Origin: Levilactobacillus koreensis JCM 16448
Lineage (GTDB): Bacteria; Bacillota; Bacilli; Lactobacillales; Lactobacillaceae
DNA: 32,713 bases
Assembly: GCF_001435525.1 (NCBI RefSeq)
Contig: NZ_AZDP01000008.1
Location: forward strand, 1 to 32,713
Reading direction: 5' to 3'
Below are positions 1 to 8,447 of this stretch, piece after piece (within the stretch, counting starts at the first letter, position 1; every line of letters begins with the position of its first letter). The position numbers and the translations under genes are program-made. The notes under the pieces are model-generated. The model was not told the DNA's origin. It did no database searches and was given only the letters and a program-made list of their open reading frames with translations.

Positions 1-56
1 GGAAAACCGACAATTTCTAATTGCCATTTTCCTACATTTTACGACCGCCATATACA
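1..56. mobile_element. IS21-type element, one terminal end (rest lies outside the window)
   Basis: The first 56 bases read, on the reverse strand, as TGTATATGGCGGTCGTAA followed by AATGTAGGAAAATGGC. They match the last 56 bases of the window, which read TGTCAATAGCGGCGTAG then AATGTTGGAAAATGGC. Long, internally repeated ends starting TG are typical of the IS21 family. The end stops exactly at AACAGT (57-62), the same hexamer that precedes the other end at 32652-32657. No IS21 istA/istB coding sequence is inside the window. The family call is an inference from end structure alone. Confidence 0.6.
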
Positions 57-62
57 AACAGT

Positions 63-883
63 CATATCTGGCGGAAACTGGCGAAGCAGTTTATCGTAAG
101 CACCGGCTAAACAGCTGTTATCGTGGACTCTTTGATCACTGTCAAACCTTCTGTAATGCTTTGGTTACAGCTTTAAAAGCTCGCCCCAGAATGCATAGTG
201 TGGATACTTTTGTTCACCAATTCAAGACTAATTACCCAGGAGTTGTCTGTCCCTCAACACCGACGGTGTATCGATACATTGATGACCAGCGTTTAACTAT
301 CCGTAATTCAGACCTACCAGCTAAACTCCGTCGCCGAGTCAAACGTCCCGGAACAAAGCATCACCGAATCAATAAGAAGAATCTGGGCCATTCAATCGAA
401 GAGCGTCCCACTGTGGTTCAAGCACGTCAAGAGCTTGGACACTGGGAAGGTGACTTGGTCAAAGGTAAACGAGTTGAATCTGAGCCAGCATTAATGACTT
501 TGACTGAACGTGTTAGTCGTTTAGAAATCATCGTTAAACTTCCCAATTATCATGCCGACACTTGCTTGAAAGCCCTCCAGAACACCTTATATGACTATGG
601 AACTGAGTACTTTAAAACCATTACTTTTGATAACGGTGCCGAGTTCTCAAGCTTGAGCCAAGTGGCGGGAACGGACATCTACTTTGCCCATCCTTATTCA
701 CCATGGGAACGCGGAACCAATGAGAACACTAACGGCCTTTTGCGCGAGTTCTTCCCGAAGGGTAGATCCTTGGTTTTGGCCTCACTCATTGATATTCAGC
801 TGGCTCAGGATACCTTAAACAACCGGCTGCGGCGTTCATTAAACTATCGTTGCCCAGCCGATCTAATGCCTGAACTAGCTTAG
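63..883 (+). pseudogene. IS30-family transposase, C-terminal part (interrupted by the IS21-type insertion)
   Basis: The frame is open from base 2, and residues from KQSYLAETGEAVYRKHR onward are IS30 transposase; codons before base 57 belong to the inserted element. The DDE integrase core is visible: GHWEGD with the first Asp, ITFDNGAEF with the second Asp, and ERGTNENTNG with the catalytic Glu. The N-terminal helix-turn-helix half lies at 32453-32657. Removing the insertion and one AACAGT copy joins ...NTRIFEQ to SYLAETGE... in frame, giving a 341-residue protein of normal length. In the present arrangement the gene is broken and should be inactive. Confidence 0.9.
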
Positions 884-940
884 CAACTAGACCACTTCTA
901 AGAATAGATTCTTAGTGTTGCACTTGATTTGACAATTGAG
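884..940. repeat. Right terminal inverted repeat region of the split IS30 copy
   Basis: The stretch ending GTGTTGCACTTGATTTGACA and CAATTGAG is the inverted counterpart of CTCGATTTAAAATTGAAGTG followed by CAACACC at 32335-32361, in front of the same transposase. Immediately outside lies AATTTTACAATCTACC (942-957), the outer end of a different IS30 type (compare 20686-20701), so this element sits against older IS30 debris. A further GTTGCACTTA near 988-998 looks like another IS end remnant. Confidence 0.55.
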
Positions 941-1011
941 GAATTTTACAATCTACCTAAAACTAAATATAATTTTTCTAACTTAGTTGTTGCACTTAAA
1001 CTACTGCATAC

Positions 1012-3048
1012 TCATTTTTCAGTCTTACTTAATCTGCCTCGATGATAAATTTTCTTTTGGATTAAGTATTGATCCTGATCTTGAGTAATAAATAACGGAG
1101 AACTTTCTTCTATGACATTGCTAAACTCCAAACCATACCATGAAATAGGTGAGGCCGTAATTTTCTGCAAATAGATGCGCCCGCCAATCAATCTTCTATC
1201 TAACGAGCTTAACTTATCATTGACAATTAAATCTGCTGGTTGTTCCTTTATAATAACAAACTTAAAGTCGCCGACTTTCCGTTGTCGCTCTGTTGAATAC
1301 GTGGGTATTTGTGGTTCTAAAATACCTTGTTCCACTAGATGATTTACAATTTGATGTAAATAGACACTAACGGATTGAGATTTCCTAAACCCTAAGTAAA
1401 GTTGAACGTTAACAACATTATGCGTCTCAAGTAAATCAACTGTATAATTACTTTCATAAGGTGCATTGGTTTCATTGACTGTAACAAACCAATAAACTTT
1501 AGCTCTTTTAGGTTGTCTGTCGAGAATAGAATACATGGTGCTACGCTTAATTTGGTAATCACCCTTAATTTTAGTCATATACACTAAGTTAGTCGTGAAC
1601 AAAGGTACTGTATTGTCTGCGCTTAATTTAGAGAGTTGATCACGATAGTCAAGAAGTGAAACATACTCGCTTTCTTTCTCATAATGTTCTCTTCGTTTAT
1701 TTCCAAAGTACCAAAGCCACATAATATAAAGAATGCCCAACATGATTGTTAACGTAACATAACCGCCATGAATAAACTTAACCAAACTTGAAATTAGAAA
1801 GATTAACTCAATAAAACCAAAAAACAAGGCAATTATAAGTGCTGTTCCCTTAGCCAGGTGTTTCTTTAAGAATTCATGCAAAAGCACAGTAGTCATAAGC
1901 ATGGTAATAGTGATCGCTAAACCATACGCGGCCTCCATTTTTTGTGAACTACCAAAGAACCAGACTACACTAATTGTTATTATACATAGTATCCAGTTAA
2001 CAGTTGCAATATAAATTTGATTTTTTATATTACTTGGATGTCTAATAACCATTCTAGGTAAAAATTTTAAGCCAATTGCTTCATCGACTAAAGTGTAAGA
2101 ACCCGTAATCAACGCTTGAGAGGCAATAATTGCAGCGAGTGTGGCTAGCAAAATGCCAACTAGGCGCCAAGTTCCGGGGAGCATTTCATAAAAAGGATTT
2201 AAGTTCGATAAGTTCCTGTAAGCAGTATCACCTGCATGTCTAATTATCCAAGCACCTTGACCTAAGTAATTTAAAAATAGGGTACTATATACTAGTGGCC
2301 ATGTTACATAAATATTCTGCTTGCCAACGTGACCCATATCGGAATATAAAGCCTCTGCTCCTGTGGTTGCCAAAAAGATACTTCCAAGTATAAAGATTCC
2401 CACTTTGTTAACTGGACTGAATAGTATCCTAATTGCATAATAAGGAGAAATAGCCTTCAATATCATTGGATAATTGATTAGATTAACGATTCCAAAGACA
2501 GCCAAAAAGCCAAACCATAAAATCATCACTGGTCCAAAGGATTTCCCAATCATACCTGTTCCAAAATGTTGAATCATAAATAATACGAGTAGAACAACTG
2601 TTGTGATAATCAAGACGTTATGTTGAGAATTACTAAACACCACAGGGCCAAGGTGTTGTTTTTTTAATCCCTCAATGGCTGAAGTCACAGTTACTGCAGG
2701 AGTTAATGTTCCATCGGCCAAAATGGCCGCCCCGCCAATCAAGGCTGGCCAAATTAACCATTTTGAATTTTTTCGAACCAATGCATATAAAGCAAAAATT
2801 CCGCCCTCACGCTTATTATCGGCTTGCATTGCAATGACAACATACTTCAACGTTGTAATGATCATTAATGTCCAAAAAATCAACGAGATCGATCCAATCA
2901 CGTAATTGGGAGAAATATTTCCCATTTTACCGGCGTCACCAATCAATGCATTCATAACATACAATGGTGAAGTGCCAATATCACCGTACACAATTCCTAA
3001 AGTAACAAGTGCCCCCGCAAAAGAAACACGTTCTAGTTGCTTATTCAT
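1012..3048 (-). CDS. kup: Kup-type potassium uptake protein
   Basis: This 678-residue membrane protein belongs to the KUP/HAK/KT family, which imports K+ with H+ across the cytoplasmic membrane. The family signature GDIGTSPLY is at residues 22-30, followed by REGGIFALY and by [17 protein letters not shown], the usual Kup sequence. About 12 hydrophobic segments fill the first 450 residues and a hydrophilic cytosolic domain follows, as in full-length Kup. The ATG is preceded by GGAGGC at a good distance. It stands alone: the resolvase gene starts further upstream on the same strand with a 114-bp gap. Lactococcal Kup proteins bind cyclic di-AMP, so this copy may also be controlled after translation (inference). 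No riboswitch-like leader fits in the short upstream gap. Confidence 0.95.
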   Translation of the reverse strand: MNKQLERVSFAGALVTLGIVYGDIGTSPLYVMNALIGDAGKMGNISPNYVIGSISLIFWTLMIITTLKYVVIAMQADNKREGGIFALYALVRKNSKWLIWPALIGGAAILADGTLTPAVTVTSAIEGLKKQHLGPVVFSNSQHNVLIITTVVLLVLFMIQHFGTGMIGKSFGPVMILWFGFLAVFGIVNLINYPMILKAISPYYAIRILFSPVNKVGIFILGSIFLATTGAEALYSDMGHVGKQNIYVTWPLVYSTLFLNYLGQGAWIIRHAGDTAYRNLSNLNPFYEMLPGTWRLVGILLATLAAIIASQALITGSYTLVDEAIGLKFLPRMVIRHPSNIKNQIYIATVNWILCIITISVVWFFGSSQKMEAAYGLAITITMLMTTVLLHEFLKKHLAKGTALIIALFFGFIELIFLISSLVKFIHGGYVTLTIMLGILYIMWLWYFGNKRREHYEKESEYVSLLDYRDQLSKLSADNTVPLFTTNLVYMTKIKGDYQIKRSTMYSILDRQPKRAKVYWFVTVNETNAPYESNYTVDLLETHNVVNVQLYLGFRKSQSVSVYLHQIVNHLVEQGILEPQIPTYSTERQRKVGDFKFVIIKEQPADLIVNDKLSSLDRRLIGGRIYLQKITASPISWYGLEFSNVIEESSPLFITQDQDQYLIQKKIYHRGRLSKTEK

Positions 3049-3162
3049 ATTTGCTTGCCTCCAACGCTAATTATTGAAATATAGCACTGCAAAATAGTAA
3101 GCCTAAACACGAAGAAAAGCAACTATGCCATATACATCATAATGAAATCACTTTAAAGAAGC

Positions 3163-3759
3163 TCATAATTTACAATCTACCTTAACATTAAATTTCTTTC
3201 GATACCTTATAAAGGTTGTCCGTTTAATTCCTGTATTACGGGCAACATCGACATCACTCATGCCTGCCTGATAAAGTTTAAAAGCATGTTGCAAGCGGGG
3301 ATCGTCTTGGGTGTATTGGGGTTTACGCCCATGATATTTACCCTGCTGCTTAGCTAAGGCAATCCCTTGCTGCTGGCGCTCAATGATTCGCTTACGTTCA
3401 CTTTCGGCCTGATACTTATAGAGTTCAATAATCAAGTTGGTCATCAGTTGACGTAAATTTGGGTCAGCAATCCCTGTCATGGACGGCAAATTCAACACAT
3501 CTAGGGTTGCTCCCTTATTTTGAATGGTGTTCATGATCTGGGTTAAATCCTGGTTGTTTCTGCCTAAGCGATCTAATTCAGTGACCAGGACAATATCACC
3601 CTCACGAATATAGGCCAGCATCTTTTGCAGTTCTGGCCGATTAATGTTAGCCCCACTTAATTTATCCGTAAATAATTTATCAACGTCTTTTAAAGCCGCT
3701 AACTGTCGATCTAAATGTTGCTCCTTGGAACTCACGCGAGCATAACCGATTTTAGCCAT
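3163..3759 (-). CDS. Small serine resolvase/invertase
   Basis: This 198-residue site-specific recombinase is of the resolvase/invertase type. The nucleophile is Ser10 in MAKIGYARVSS; further catalytic-domain landmarks are DRQLAAL, DKLSGANINRPELQ and ELDRLGRN. A C-terminal helix-turn-helix is seen in SDVDVARNTGIKRTTFIRYRKKF. It ends with VKVDCKL, where the DNA coincides with an IS30-like end (GGTAGATTGTAAATT), so the last residues may derive from an IS. The ATG has an AAGGAGA ribosome site. On plasmids such enzymes resolve multimers at a res site, usually just upstream, where a perfect palindrome is found (3829-3852). It could instead act on inverted repeats in the plasmid; the sequence does not decide. 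Confidence 0.93.
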   Translation of the reverse strand: MAKIGYARVSSKEQHLDRQLAALKDVDKLFTDKLSGANINRPELQKMLAYIREGDIVLVTELDRLGRNNQDLTQIMNTIQNKGATLDVLNLPSMTGIADPNLRQLMTNLIIELYKYQAESERKRIIERQQQGIALAKQQGKYHGRKPQYTQDDPRLQHAFKLYQAGMSDVDVARNTGIKRTTFIRYRKKFNVKVDCKL

Positions 3760-3828
3760 TTTTAGCTCTCCTTTTGGACAGTTCTAATGAACACTTGTAA
3801 TTCCTAGTATAGCACAGAAACAAGAAAG

Positions 3829-3852
3829 GCCACTAGGGTATACCCTAGTGGC
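3829..3852. promoter_or_regulatory. 24-bp perfect palindrome upstream of the resolvase (candidate res subsite or operator)
   Basis: GCCACTAGGGTATACCCTAG followed by TGGC reads identically on both strands with no loop. It lies about 70 bp before the resolvase start, just upstream of a TATACT -10 candidate on the reverse strand (near 3807-3812). Loop-free dyads at this position are usual for resolvase binding sites. The absence of a T-run argues against a terminator. Confidence 0.45.
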
Positions 3853-3897
3853 AAGATGCAGTTTACAGAGAATGGTCTGAAAAACAGTTAGACCAGT

Positions 3898-3936
3898 AAA
3901 ACCCCTGAGTTTGGATTTACTCCAACTCAGGGGTTT
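3898..3936. terminator. Strong hairpin, possible bidirectional terminator
   Basis: AAACCCCTGAGT(T)TGGA pairs with TCCAACTCAGGGGTTT across a 5-base loop, leaving one bulged base. Each side is flanked by a short A- or T-rich stretch (AGTAAA before, TTTGCTTTA after). It lies between the resolvase promoter region and the IS30 copy at 4039, with no gene on either side in 3853-4038. Confidence 0.45.
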
Positions 3937-4038
3937 GCTTTACTTATTAATCTAATAAATCTTTTCGTTTGGTGCTCAATCACTACTTATTTGATGCACA
4001 CCAGGTAACTGGGTCAAGGTAAAATTAATTTTTCAGTT

Positions 4039-5071
4039 GGCAAATTACAAGTTTAATCCGAACAAGCCCGGAATCTTTCAATGGCAGTCTGTTGATGATG
4101 TATTTTTAATGGTCGTTGATTAATTAGTTCAAGTGCTGCTAGGATCTCATCAGTCGTTACTTGGCTAAAATTGGTCTTTTTCGGGAAGAACCAGCGTAAC
4201 CGTCTATTAAAATATTCATTGGAACCTCGCTCCCATGGTGAATATGGATGGCAAAAATAAACTTTGATCTGATAATCCTGTTCTAAGGCCTGATAATTGG
4301 CAAACTCTTTACCATGATCAACAGTAATGGATTTTACTTGGGGACCGAAGGCCCCCATAAACTTGCCAAAGGCGGTGTTTAGAGCCTTAGCCGTTCTATT
4401 AGGGGCTTTGATGGCCCATAGAAGTCGGGTCTTACGTTCTACGAATGTAACCAGACATGATCGTGGCTCACTTCGACTAGAAAGCACCGTATCTACTTCC
4501 CAATGACCAAAAGCTAACCGTTGATTAACAGTTGTTGGCCGTTGTTCGATGGAAGTCCCACTTGTAAATTTCCCACGATTTTCGCTCACTCGGTGCTGGC
4601 GGACATTCCGATTGGGTAGATCAGTCAATTTGAAGGGGAGCCAGCCACGATTAAGCCAATTATAAATTGACGCAGTGCTCAAGTTATAAGCGGCCGCAAT
4701 GGTTTCTGGTGACCAGGTTAATCGTAAGTGATTGGTAATTAAAGTCGCTAATGCTGCCGTCAGCATCGAACGACGACCGCAATTCCGCCTTTTGCGATCT
4801 GCATCTTGCTGAGCTAATTCTGGATCATAAGGTTTAACCCGGTCCAACTCATAGCTAATCGTAGCTTTGGCGACGCCTAAGGCGTCAGCCATTACTTGGT
4901 AAGATTTATTTCCCTCATTGACCAGTTGTGCTAGTGCGCCACGTTGAAAACGTGATAAAGTAGATGTACCCAAAGTAATCACTCCCTATATTGGTTGGAA
5001 TTAGCTACTACCATTGTAAGTGATTGCTTTGGGCTTTTTAATTTCTGTTCGGATTAATTATAGAATTTGCC
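4039..5071 (-). mobile_element. IS30-family insertion sequence, copy A
   Basis: The outer ends are GGCAAATTACAAGTTTAATC and, inverted, GGCAAATTCTATAATTAATC; both continue into CCGAAC. The single gene inside is intact. A closely related copy (B) sits at 9836-10871 in the same orientation. The right end cuts directly into an hsdS 3' fragment, while the left flank is unrelated, so an adjacent deletion has probably removed the rest of hsdS. No convincing target duplication is seen. Confidence 0.85.
4053..4973 (-). CDS. IS30-family transposase (copy A)
   Basis: This is a 306-residue DDE transposase. The N-terminal helix-turn-helix is in MADALGVAKATISYELDRV, and a second DNA-binding motif is around TWSPETIAAAYNLSTASIYNWL. 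The catalytic core shows GHWEVDTV, ITVDHGKEF and ERGSNEYFNRR. I chose the TTG at 4973 because GGGAG lies 7 bases upstream and this matches the length and start of the sister copy; an upstream GTG at 4982 would overlap the ribosome site. It appears intact and could mobilise both IS30 copies of this type. Confidence 0.92.
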   Translation of the reverse strand: MGTSTLSRFQRGALAQLVNEGNKSYQVMADALGVAKATISYELDRVKPYDPELAQQDADRKRRNCGRRSMLTAALATLITNHLRLTWSPETIAAAYNLSTASIYNWLNRGWLPFKLTDLPNRNVRQHRVSENRGKFTSGTSIEQRPTTVNQRLAFGHWEVDTVLSSRSEPRSCLVTFVERKTRLLWAIKAPNRTAKALNTAFGKFMGAFGPQVKSITVDHGKEFANYQALEQDYQIKVYFCHPYSPWERGSNEYFNRRLRWFFPKKTNFSQVTTDEILAALELINQRPLKIHHQQTAIERFRACSD

Positions 5072-5170
5072 TTTTTCAAACAGCTAGACGATACTATAGC
5101 TCTTCATCAGCGTAAGCTTGAAAAACTCCAGGAACTCAAAAAAGGGTATCTACAAAAGATGTTTTGCTGA
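5072..5170 (+). pseudogene. hsdS: hsdS 3' end fragment (type I restriction specificity subunit)
   Basis: Thirty-two codons read FFKQLDDTIALHQRKLEKLQ then ELKKGYLQKMFC and a stop. They are nearly identical to the C-terminus of the HsdS fragment at 30405 (FFKQLDKTIALYQRKLEKLQ). This is the terminal coiled-coil conserved region of HsdS. All upstream sequence has been replaced by IS30 copy A. No hsdR or hsdM is present, so the fragment is not functional. The homology to the second copy continues for about 400 bp past the stop, through a toxin-antitoxin module. Confidence 0.88.
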
Positions 5171-5228
5171 TTCTTAATTTGATCAAATTTAGGATCCCAT
5201 GAAACTCCATGATCTATTTTTATTGTGC

Positions 5229-5257
5229 TTGGTCAATACTTAATTCACCTGTATAAT
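5229..5257 (+). promoter_or_regulatory. Promoter of type I toxin mRNA 1
   Basis: TTGGTC (5229-5234) and TATAAT (5252-5257) are separated by exactly 17 bases. The toxin reading frame begins about 100 bp downstream, leaving a long leader typical of type I toxins. In the second copy the -10 has drifted to TATGCT, which predicts weaker transcription there. Confidence 0.65.
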
Positions 5258-5355
5258 AGATTACGCAGGAAGGTTTAAGGGCGGTGGCTGTCTTTTCCCT
5301 TGTGAGGTGAGGCCCATGGGAACATGGAATAATCTTCAGGAAGGTTTCACAGTCA

Positions 5356-5445
5356 ATGAGCGTCTTCCAGGCACTCTCGTTGATGTTGCTGTTTGGCACG
5401 TTTTTAATCGCGCTACTCAGCTATATCGACAAGCACCACAAATAA
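5356..5445 (+). CDS. Small hydrophobic holin-like type I toxin, copy 1
   Basis: The 29-residue peptide MSVFQALSLMLLFGTFLIAL then LSYIDKHHK has one membrane segment and a short charged tail, the plan of the putative holin-like (Hol_Tox/TxpA-type) toxins of Firmicutes. GGAAGG lies 11 bases upstream. A second copy at 30145-30234 has the same length, and the nucleotide changes give conservative replacements (M/I, A/V, D/N), so this frame is under selection. A longer overlapping frame at 5307-5489 is not conserved in copy 2. The gene follows an hsdS 3' end by 185 bp and is opposed by a convergent RNA. Toxicity is inferred from the family. Confidence 0.72.
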   Translation: MSVFQALSLMLLFGTFLIALLSYIDKHHK

Positions 5446-5566
5446 AAAAGCCGCCCTGCGTAACTTTGGTAGGTTACAGGGTAGCTTAATGCTGTCTTAT
5501 TAACTTCGCCACCGCCTTTGAAGCGGCTTGCGTAGGAAGTCTTGTTAGCGCAAGGCTTCCTTTTCT
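5443..5566 (-). ncRNA. Candidate antisense antitoxin RNA 1
   Basis: On the reverse strand an extended -10 (TGCTATAAT, TATAAT at 5573-5578) would start an RNA near 5566. It runs towards the toxin gene and ends at a hairpin (CCCTGTAAC pairing with GTTACGCAGGG) followed by TTTTTTATTT at 5441-5449, inside the toxin's 3' end. The RNA would be about 124 nt and overlap the toxin mRNA tail, as in TxpA/RatA-type pairs. Copy 2 has the same elements and predicted length. No separate gene lies in 5446-5570. Confidence 0.55.
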
Positions 5567-5710
5567 GTCTACATTATAGCATGACTATGAAAAATTGGGT
5601 AGCAAGGCATTTTCGGCATATTATTTATCTTTGTATTTTTCAAAATAGGTTCAACTAATTCTGTTTCAGCGTTTTTCGTACTTCACCGTATTTGTATATA
5701 GTTTTCCAAT

Positions 5711-6674
5711 ACCCGTTGTGCTAGTTGAAATGGGACAATTAAAGTACATAAAAAGCCTGGCAGGCTTACACTTTTAAGTATCCTAAACAAAGAAGTGTGA
5801 ACGATGTCAAGCCAATATTATCTTACTCAACCTACAACTATCGTGCAAGCACCTTGGCAACCCTGGGTTGCGGTTGTAACGCCACTATATCAACGTTATG
5901 TTTCCTGCAAAATTCGGCAAAGAAAGAATGCTAATCATGCCAAAATATCAGATGTAACTATCATGGCTTTGATGTGTTGGCAGGTATCACTTGGTATCAC
6001 TAATCAATGTGCTTTTTATCGTCTGTTAGTTGGGTTAGGGCTGACTGGTTTGCCAGAACGATCTCGTTTTAATCGACGGTGCACAGCTATGGGCTGTCTG
6101 CTCCAAACCCTGCGGGTTGGTTTAGTTAAACACTGTTTACCATCAGTGACTTACACCATCATAGATAGTTTTCCAATCCCATTATGCCAATCAATTCGTA
6201 ATCATCGAGCCAAAGTTTTACGCTCACTTGCTGACATTGGCTATAATGCCACCAAGAAACAATGGTTCTATGGTTTAAAGGGACATTTTCAGGTCACCAA
6301 TCAAGGCATTGTAGTGGCCTATTCAATTTCAGCTGCTTCAATTCATGATATTCGTTTAGTGCCAGAATTGATTGACCAATACGCTTGCTCACATGTTTTG
6401 GCCGATGTTGGCTACCTTAGTCAACCACTAAAAGATCAATTAAAGCAACGACACATTGATTTCTGGACACCCAAACGCCGTAACATGCCCCAATCACGAC
6501 TGAATAGCACCTTATTGAAGCGCCAAAGGCGCATGATCGAAACTCTATTCTCTAAATGGCAGGTTTTATTTCAGGTTGAACATAATCGGGCCCGATGTCT
6601 GCGTGGTTTCAAAAGTCGATTAGAACAACTTTTATTCGTAGATACCTGGCAGCTAATTAACTAGCACAACGGGT
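5711..6674 (+). mobile_element. IS982-family insertion sequence, recent
   Basis: The 16-bp terminal inverted repeats ACCCGTTGTGCTAGTT (5711-5726) and their complement (6659-6674) are perfect. Both sides are flanked by the direct repeat AGTTTTCCAAT (5700-5710 and 6675-6685). The transposase gene is intact and its stop codon lies in the right repeat. Perfect ends and a perfect duplication indicate a recent, potentially active insertion. The 130 bp before it (5580-5700) hold no gene I can recognise. Confidence 0.92.
5804..6664 (+). CDS. IS982-family transposase
   Basis: This 286-residue DDE transposase has recognisable IS982 landmarks: IIDSFPIPLC (first Asp), GYNATKKQWFYGLKGHF, the second Asp in HVLADVGYL, and the Glu in KRQRRMIETLFSKWQ. 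Length is normal for the family. The ATG at 5804 has an AAAGAAG-like site just upstream. The terminal residues are encoded inside the right inverted repeat. Confidence 0.92.
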   Translation: MSSQYYLTQPTTIVQAPWQPWVAVVTPLYQRYVSCKIRQRKNANHAKISDVTIMALMCWQVSLGITNQCAFYRLLVGLGLTGLPERSRFNRRCTAMGCLLQTLRVGLVKHCLPSVTYTIIDSFPIPLCQSIRNHRAKVLRSLADIGYNATKKQWFYGLKGHFQVTNQGIVVAYSISAASIHDIRLVPELIDQYACSHVLADVGYLSQPLKDQLKQRHIDFWTPKRRNMPQSRLNSTLLKRQRRMIETLFSKWQVLFQVEHNRARCLRGFKSRLEQLLFVDTWQLIN

Positions 6675-6756
6675 AGTTTTCCAATATGTTTATGTCTGCC
6701 AACGGACCCACTTAATCTGATACCTACCATTATGATAAACCAATTTACCTATTAAC

Positions 6757-8325
6757 TTAGTCTTGGTGCTTTTTTTCTAAGGTTGCTAATAATGCATCAA
6801 TCCGTTGTTTAACTTGGGGTCGTTGGGTTGTATCAGTTAACAGTACTAACGTATCACCTTCATGAATCAAGGTGTCACCATGTGGAATCACTTCTTGTTC
6901 GCCACGCCGGATTCCAATGAGCAGTGCTTCTTTAGGCCATGGCATGTCTCGGACCATTTTGCCGTTTAAGGGACTGCCAAAGAAAACCGGTATTTCCAAA
7001 TGATCAGGTCGATGAAGTTGCTGAACAGTTTTAGGCATTGTCATCTGCTTAAGCAATGCTTCATAGATTGGTGCACCGCCTAATAAATCAACAACAAGGT
7101 AAGCAGTTAACGATATGACTGCTAATGGCATTAAATGTGTTAAATTGCCAACCATTTCTGTTACCAGCAAGATAGCTGTGAAGGGAGCTTTTCCGATTCC
7201 AGCAAAGTAACCGGCCATGGAAAAAATGATTAGGTTCATGATATAGACATGCGATAATAATCCTAATTGATTCATTAAGACGCCATAAACCGCACCAATC
7301 ACAGCACCTAAAGAAAGAATCGGCAAGAAAATACCGCCAGGTAATCCGGAACCATATGAAATCATTGAAAAGACGAATCGTATAATAAAAATTGCAATTA
7401 GTACAAACAAAGGTGGAACATGCTGGCCAAATCCCAAAATTAAGCCATTACCACCACCGAGTAAATTTGGCGAAAAGTAACCAACTAAAATTACCAGCAG
7501 AAATGGTACGACACCTTGTATTGGGCGTGGCAAATGTGTCAATTGATGATACCACCTAGGCATAACTAACAAGACCCGTTGATATAAGTAACCAAATAAT
7601 CCCAAAACAATGCCGAGTAAAATTAAGTGCCAATAATTTGATACTGGTAAACTACGTGAATAACTTAAATGTAACACGGGAACAAGTCCGAAAACATTCA
7701 GCGAAATAAAATTTGAACCAATTGCTCCGGCTAATGCTGTTAACCAAACCAGCGGTGAAAAATTATGGTAAATCTCTTCTAAGACAAATAGAGTTCCAGC
7801 AATGGGGGCATTAAACGCTGCTGCTAATCCAGCAGCGGCGCCTGATGCAATTAGTAGTCGGCGATCAGTTCCTGATAACTTAAACTCAGAAGCGAAACCT
7901 TGACCAACTGACGCACTTAATTGAATCGCTGGTCCTTCTCGTCCGAGAAATAATCCAGGTCCCAATGCCAGAATACCACCGATAAATTTTCGCCAAAGAA
8001 TTGACCACCAGTGCATTTCCAATTCACCAGCCAATTGACCTTCAACTTGCGGAATTCCAGAACCAGCGATATAAGGTTCTCTCTTGAGAAGTCGAGCCAC
8101 AATTAACGCTAAACCAAGGTTGATGCCTATCAACAATGCCCATTCCCACCAAACAAACGGCGCGATTCGTAAGTATCTATATACCAATCGACTATAGTGC
8201 AGCCCTATCTCAATACAATAGCGAAATAAGCTAACAACGGTGCCACTCATTAAACCCACAAGCAGGCCGAGTAAAACAAATCGCAAACGAGTAACGTCAA
8301 ATTTTTCTTTTACAAGCTGTATCAA
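6757..8325 (-). CDS. ClC-family chloride channel/H+ exchanger with C-terminal RCK_C domain
   Basis: This 522-residue membrane protein has the ClC anion-pathway motifs GSGIPQ (about 88-93), GREGP (128-132, with gating Glu130) and GGIFLP. A Glu pair in AGTLFVLEEI (183-184) matches the internal proton glutamate of Cl-/H+ exchangers, so exchange rather than passive flow is likely. Residues about 445-517 form a soluble RCK_C (TrkA_C) domain (FFGSPLNGKMVRDM ... HEGDTLVLLTD). RCK_C domains of some cation transporters bind cyclic di-AMP; binding here is inferred. The start is TTG with GGAGG nine bases upstream. It lies 122 bp behind napA on the same strand, in an AT-rich gap that may hold its own promoter. 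GREGP rather than an altered motif argues against a fluoride-specific ClC. Confidence 0.93.
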   Translation of the reverse strand: MIQLVKEKFDVTRLRFVLLGLLVGLMSGTVVSLFRYCIEIGLHYSRLVYRYLRIAPFVWWEWALLIGINLGLALIVARLLKREPYIAGSGIPQVEGQLAGELEMHWWSILWRKFIGGILALGPGLFLGREGPAIQLSASVGQGFASEFKLSGTDRRLLIASGAAAGLAAAFNAPIAGTLFVLEEIYHNFSPLVWLTALAGAIGSNFISLNVFGLVPVLHLSYSRSLPVSNYWHLILLGIVLGLFGYLYQRVLLVMPRWYHQLTHLPRPIQGVVPFLLVILVGYFSPNLLGGGNGLILGFGQHVPPLFVLIAIFIIRFVFSMISYGSGLPGGIFLPILSLGAVIGAVYGVLMNQLGLLSHVYIMNLIIFSMAGYFAGIGKAPFTAILLVTEMVGNLTHLMPLAVISLTAYLVVDLLGGAPIYEALLKQMTMPKTVQQLHRPDHLEIPVFFGSPLNGKMVRDMPWPKEALLIGIRRGEQEVIPHGDTLIHEGDTLVLLTDTTQRPQVKQRIDALLATLEKKHQD

Positions 8326-8447
8326 ATAACTAATCCTCCATTATAACCAATATTATATAATTTAGTACTTAATTAAACTAGGCAATATCTCGATGAAATC
8401 TAGTAGTTATTTTTCACAGAGAAGGGGTGTCATACCGCTAAAATGTT

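Noticed and set aside
3163-3182. IS30-like end sequence at the 3' end of the resolvase
   Set aside because: It matches only about 15 bases and lies in a continuous reading frame of normal length; recorded in the resolvase entry but not called as an IS.
5307-5489. 60-codon + strand frame overlapping type I toxin 1
   Set aside because: It is not conserved in the second copy (stop after a few codons), while the overlapping 29-codon hydrophobic frame is conserved in length and chemistry.
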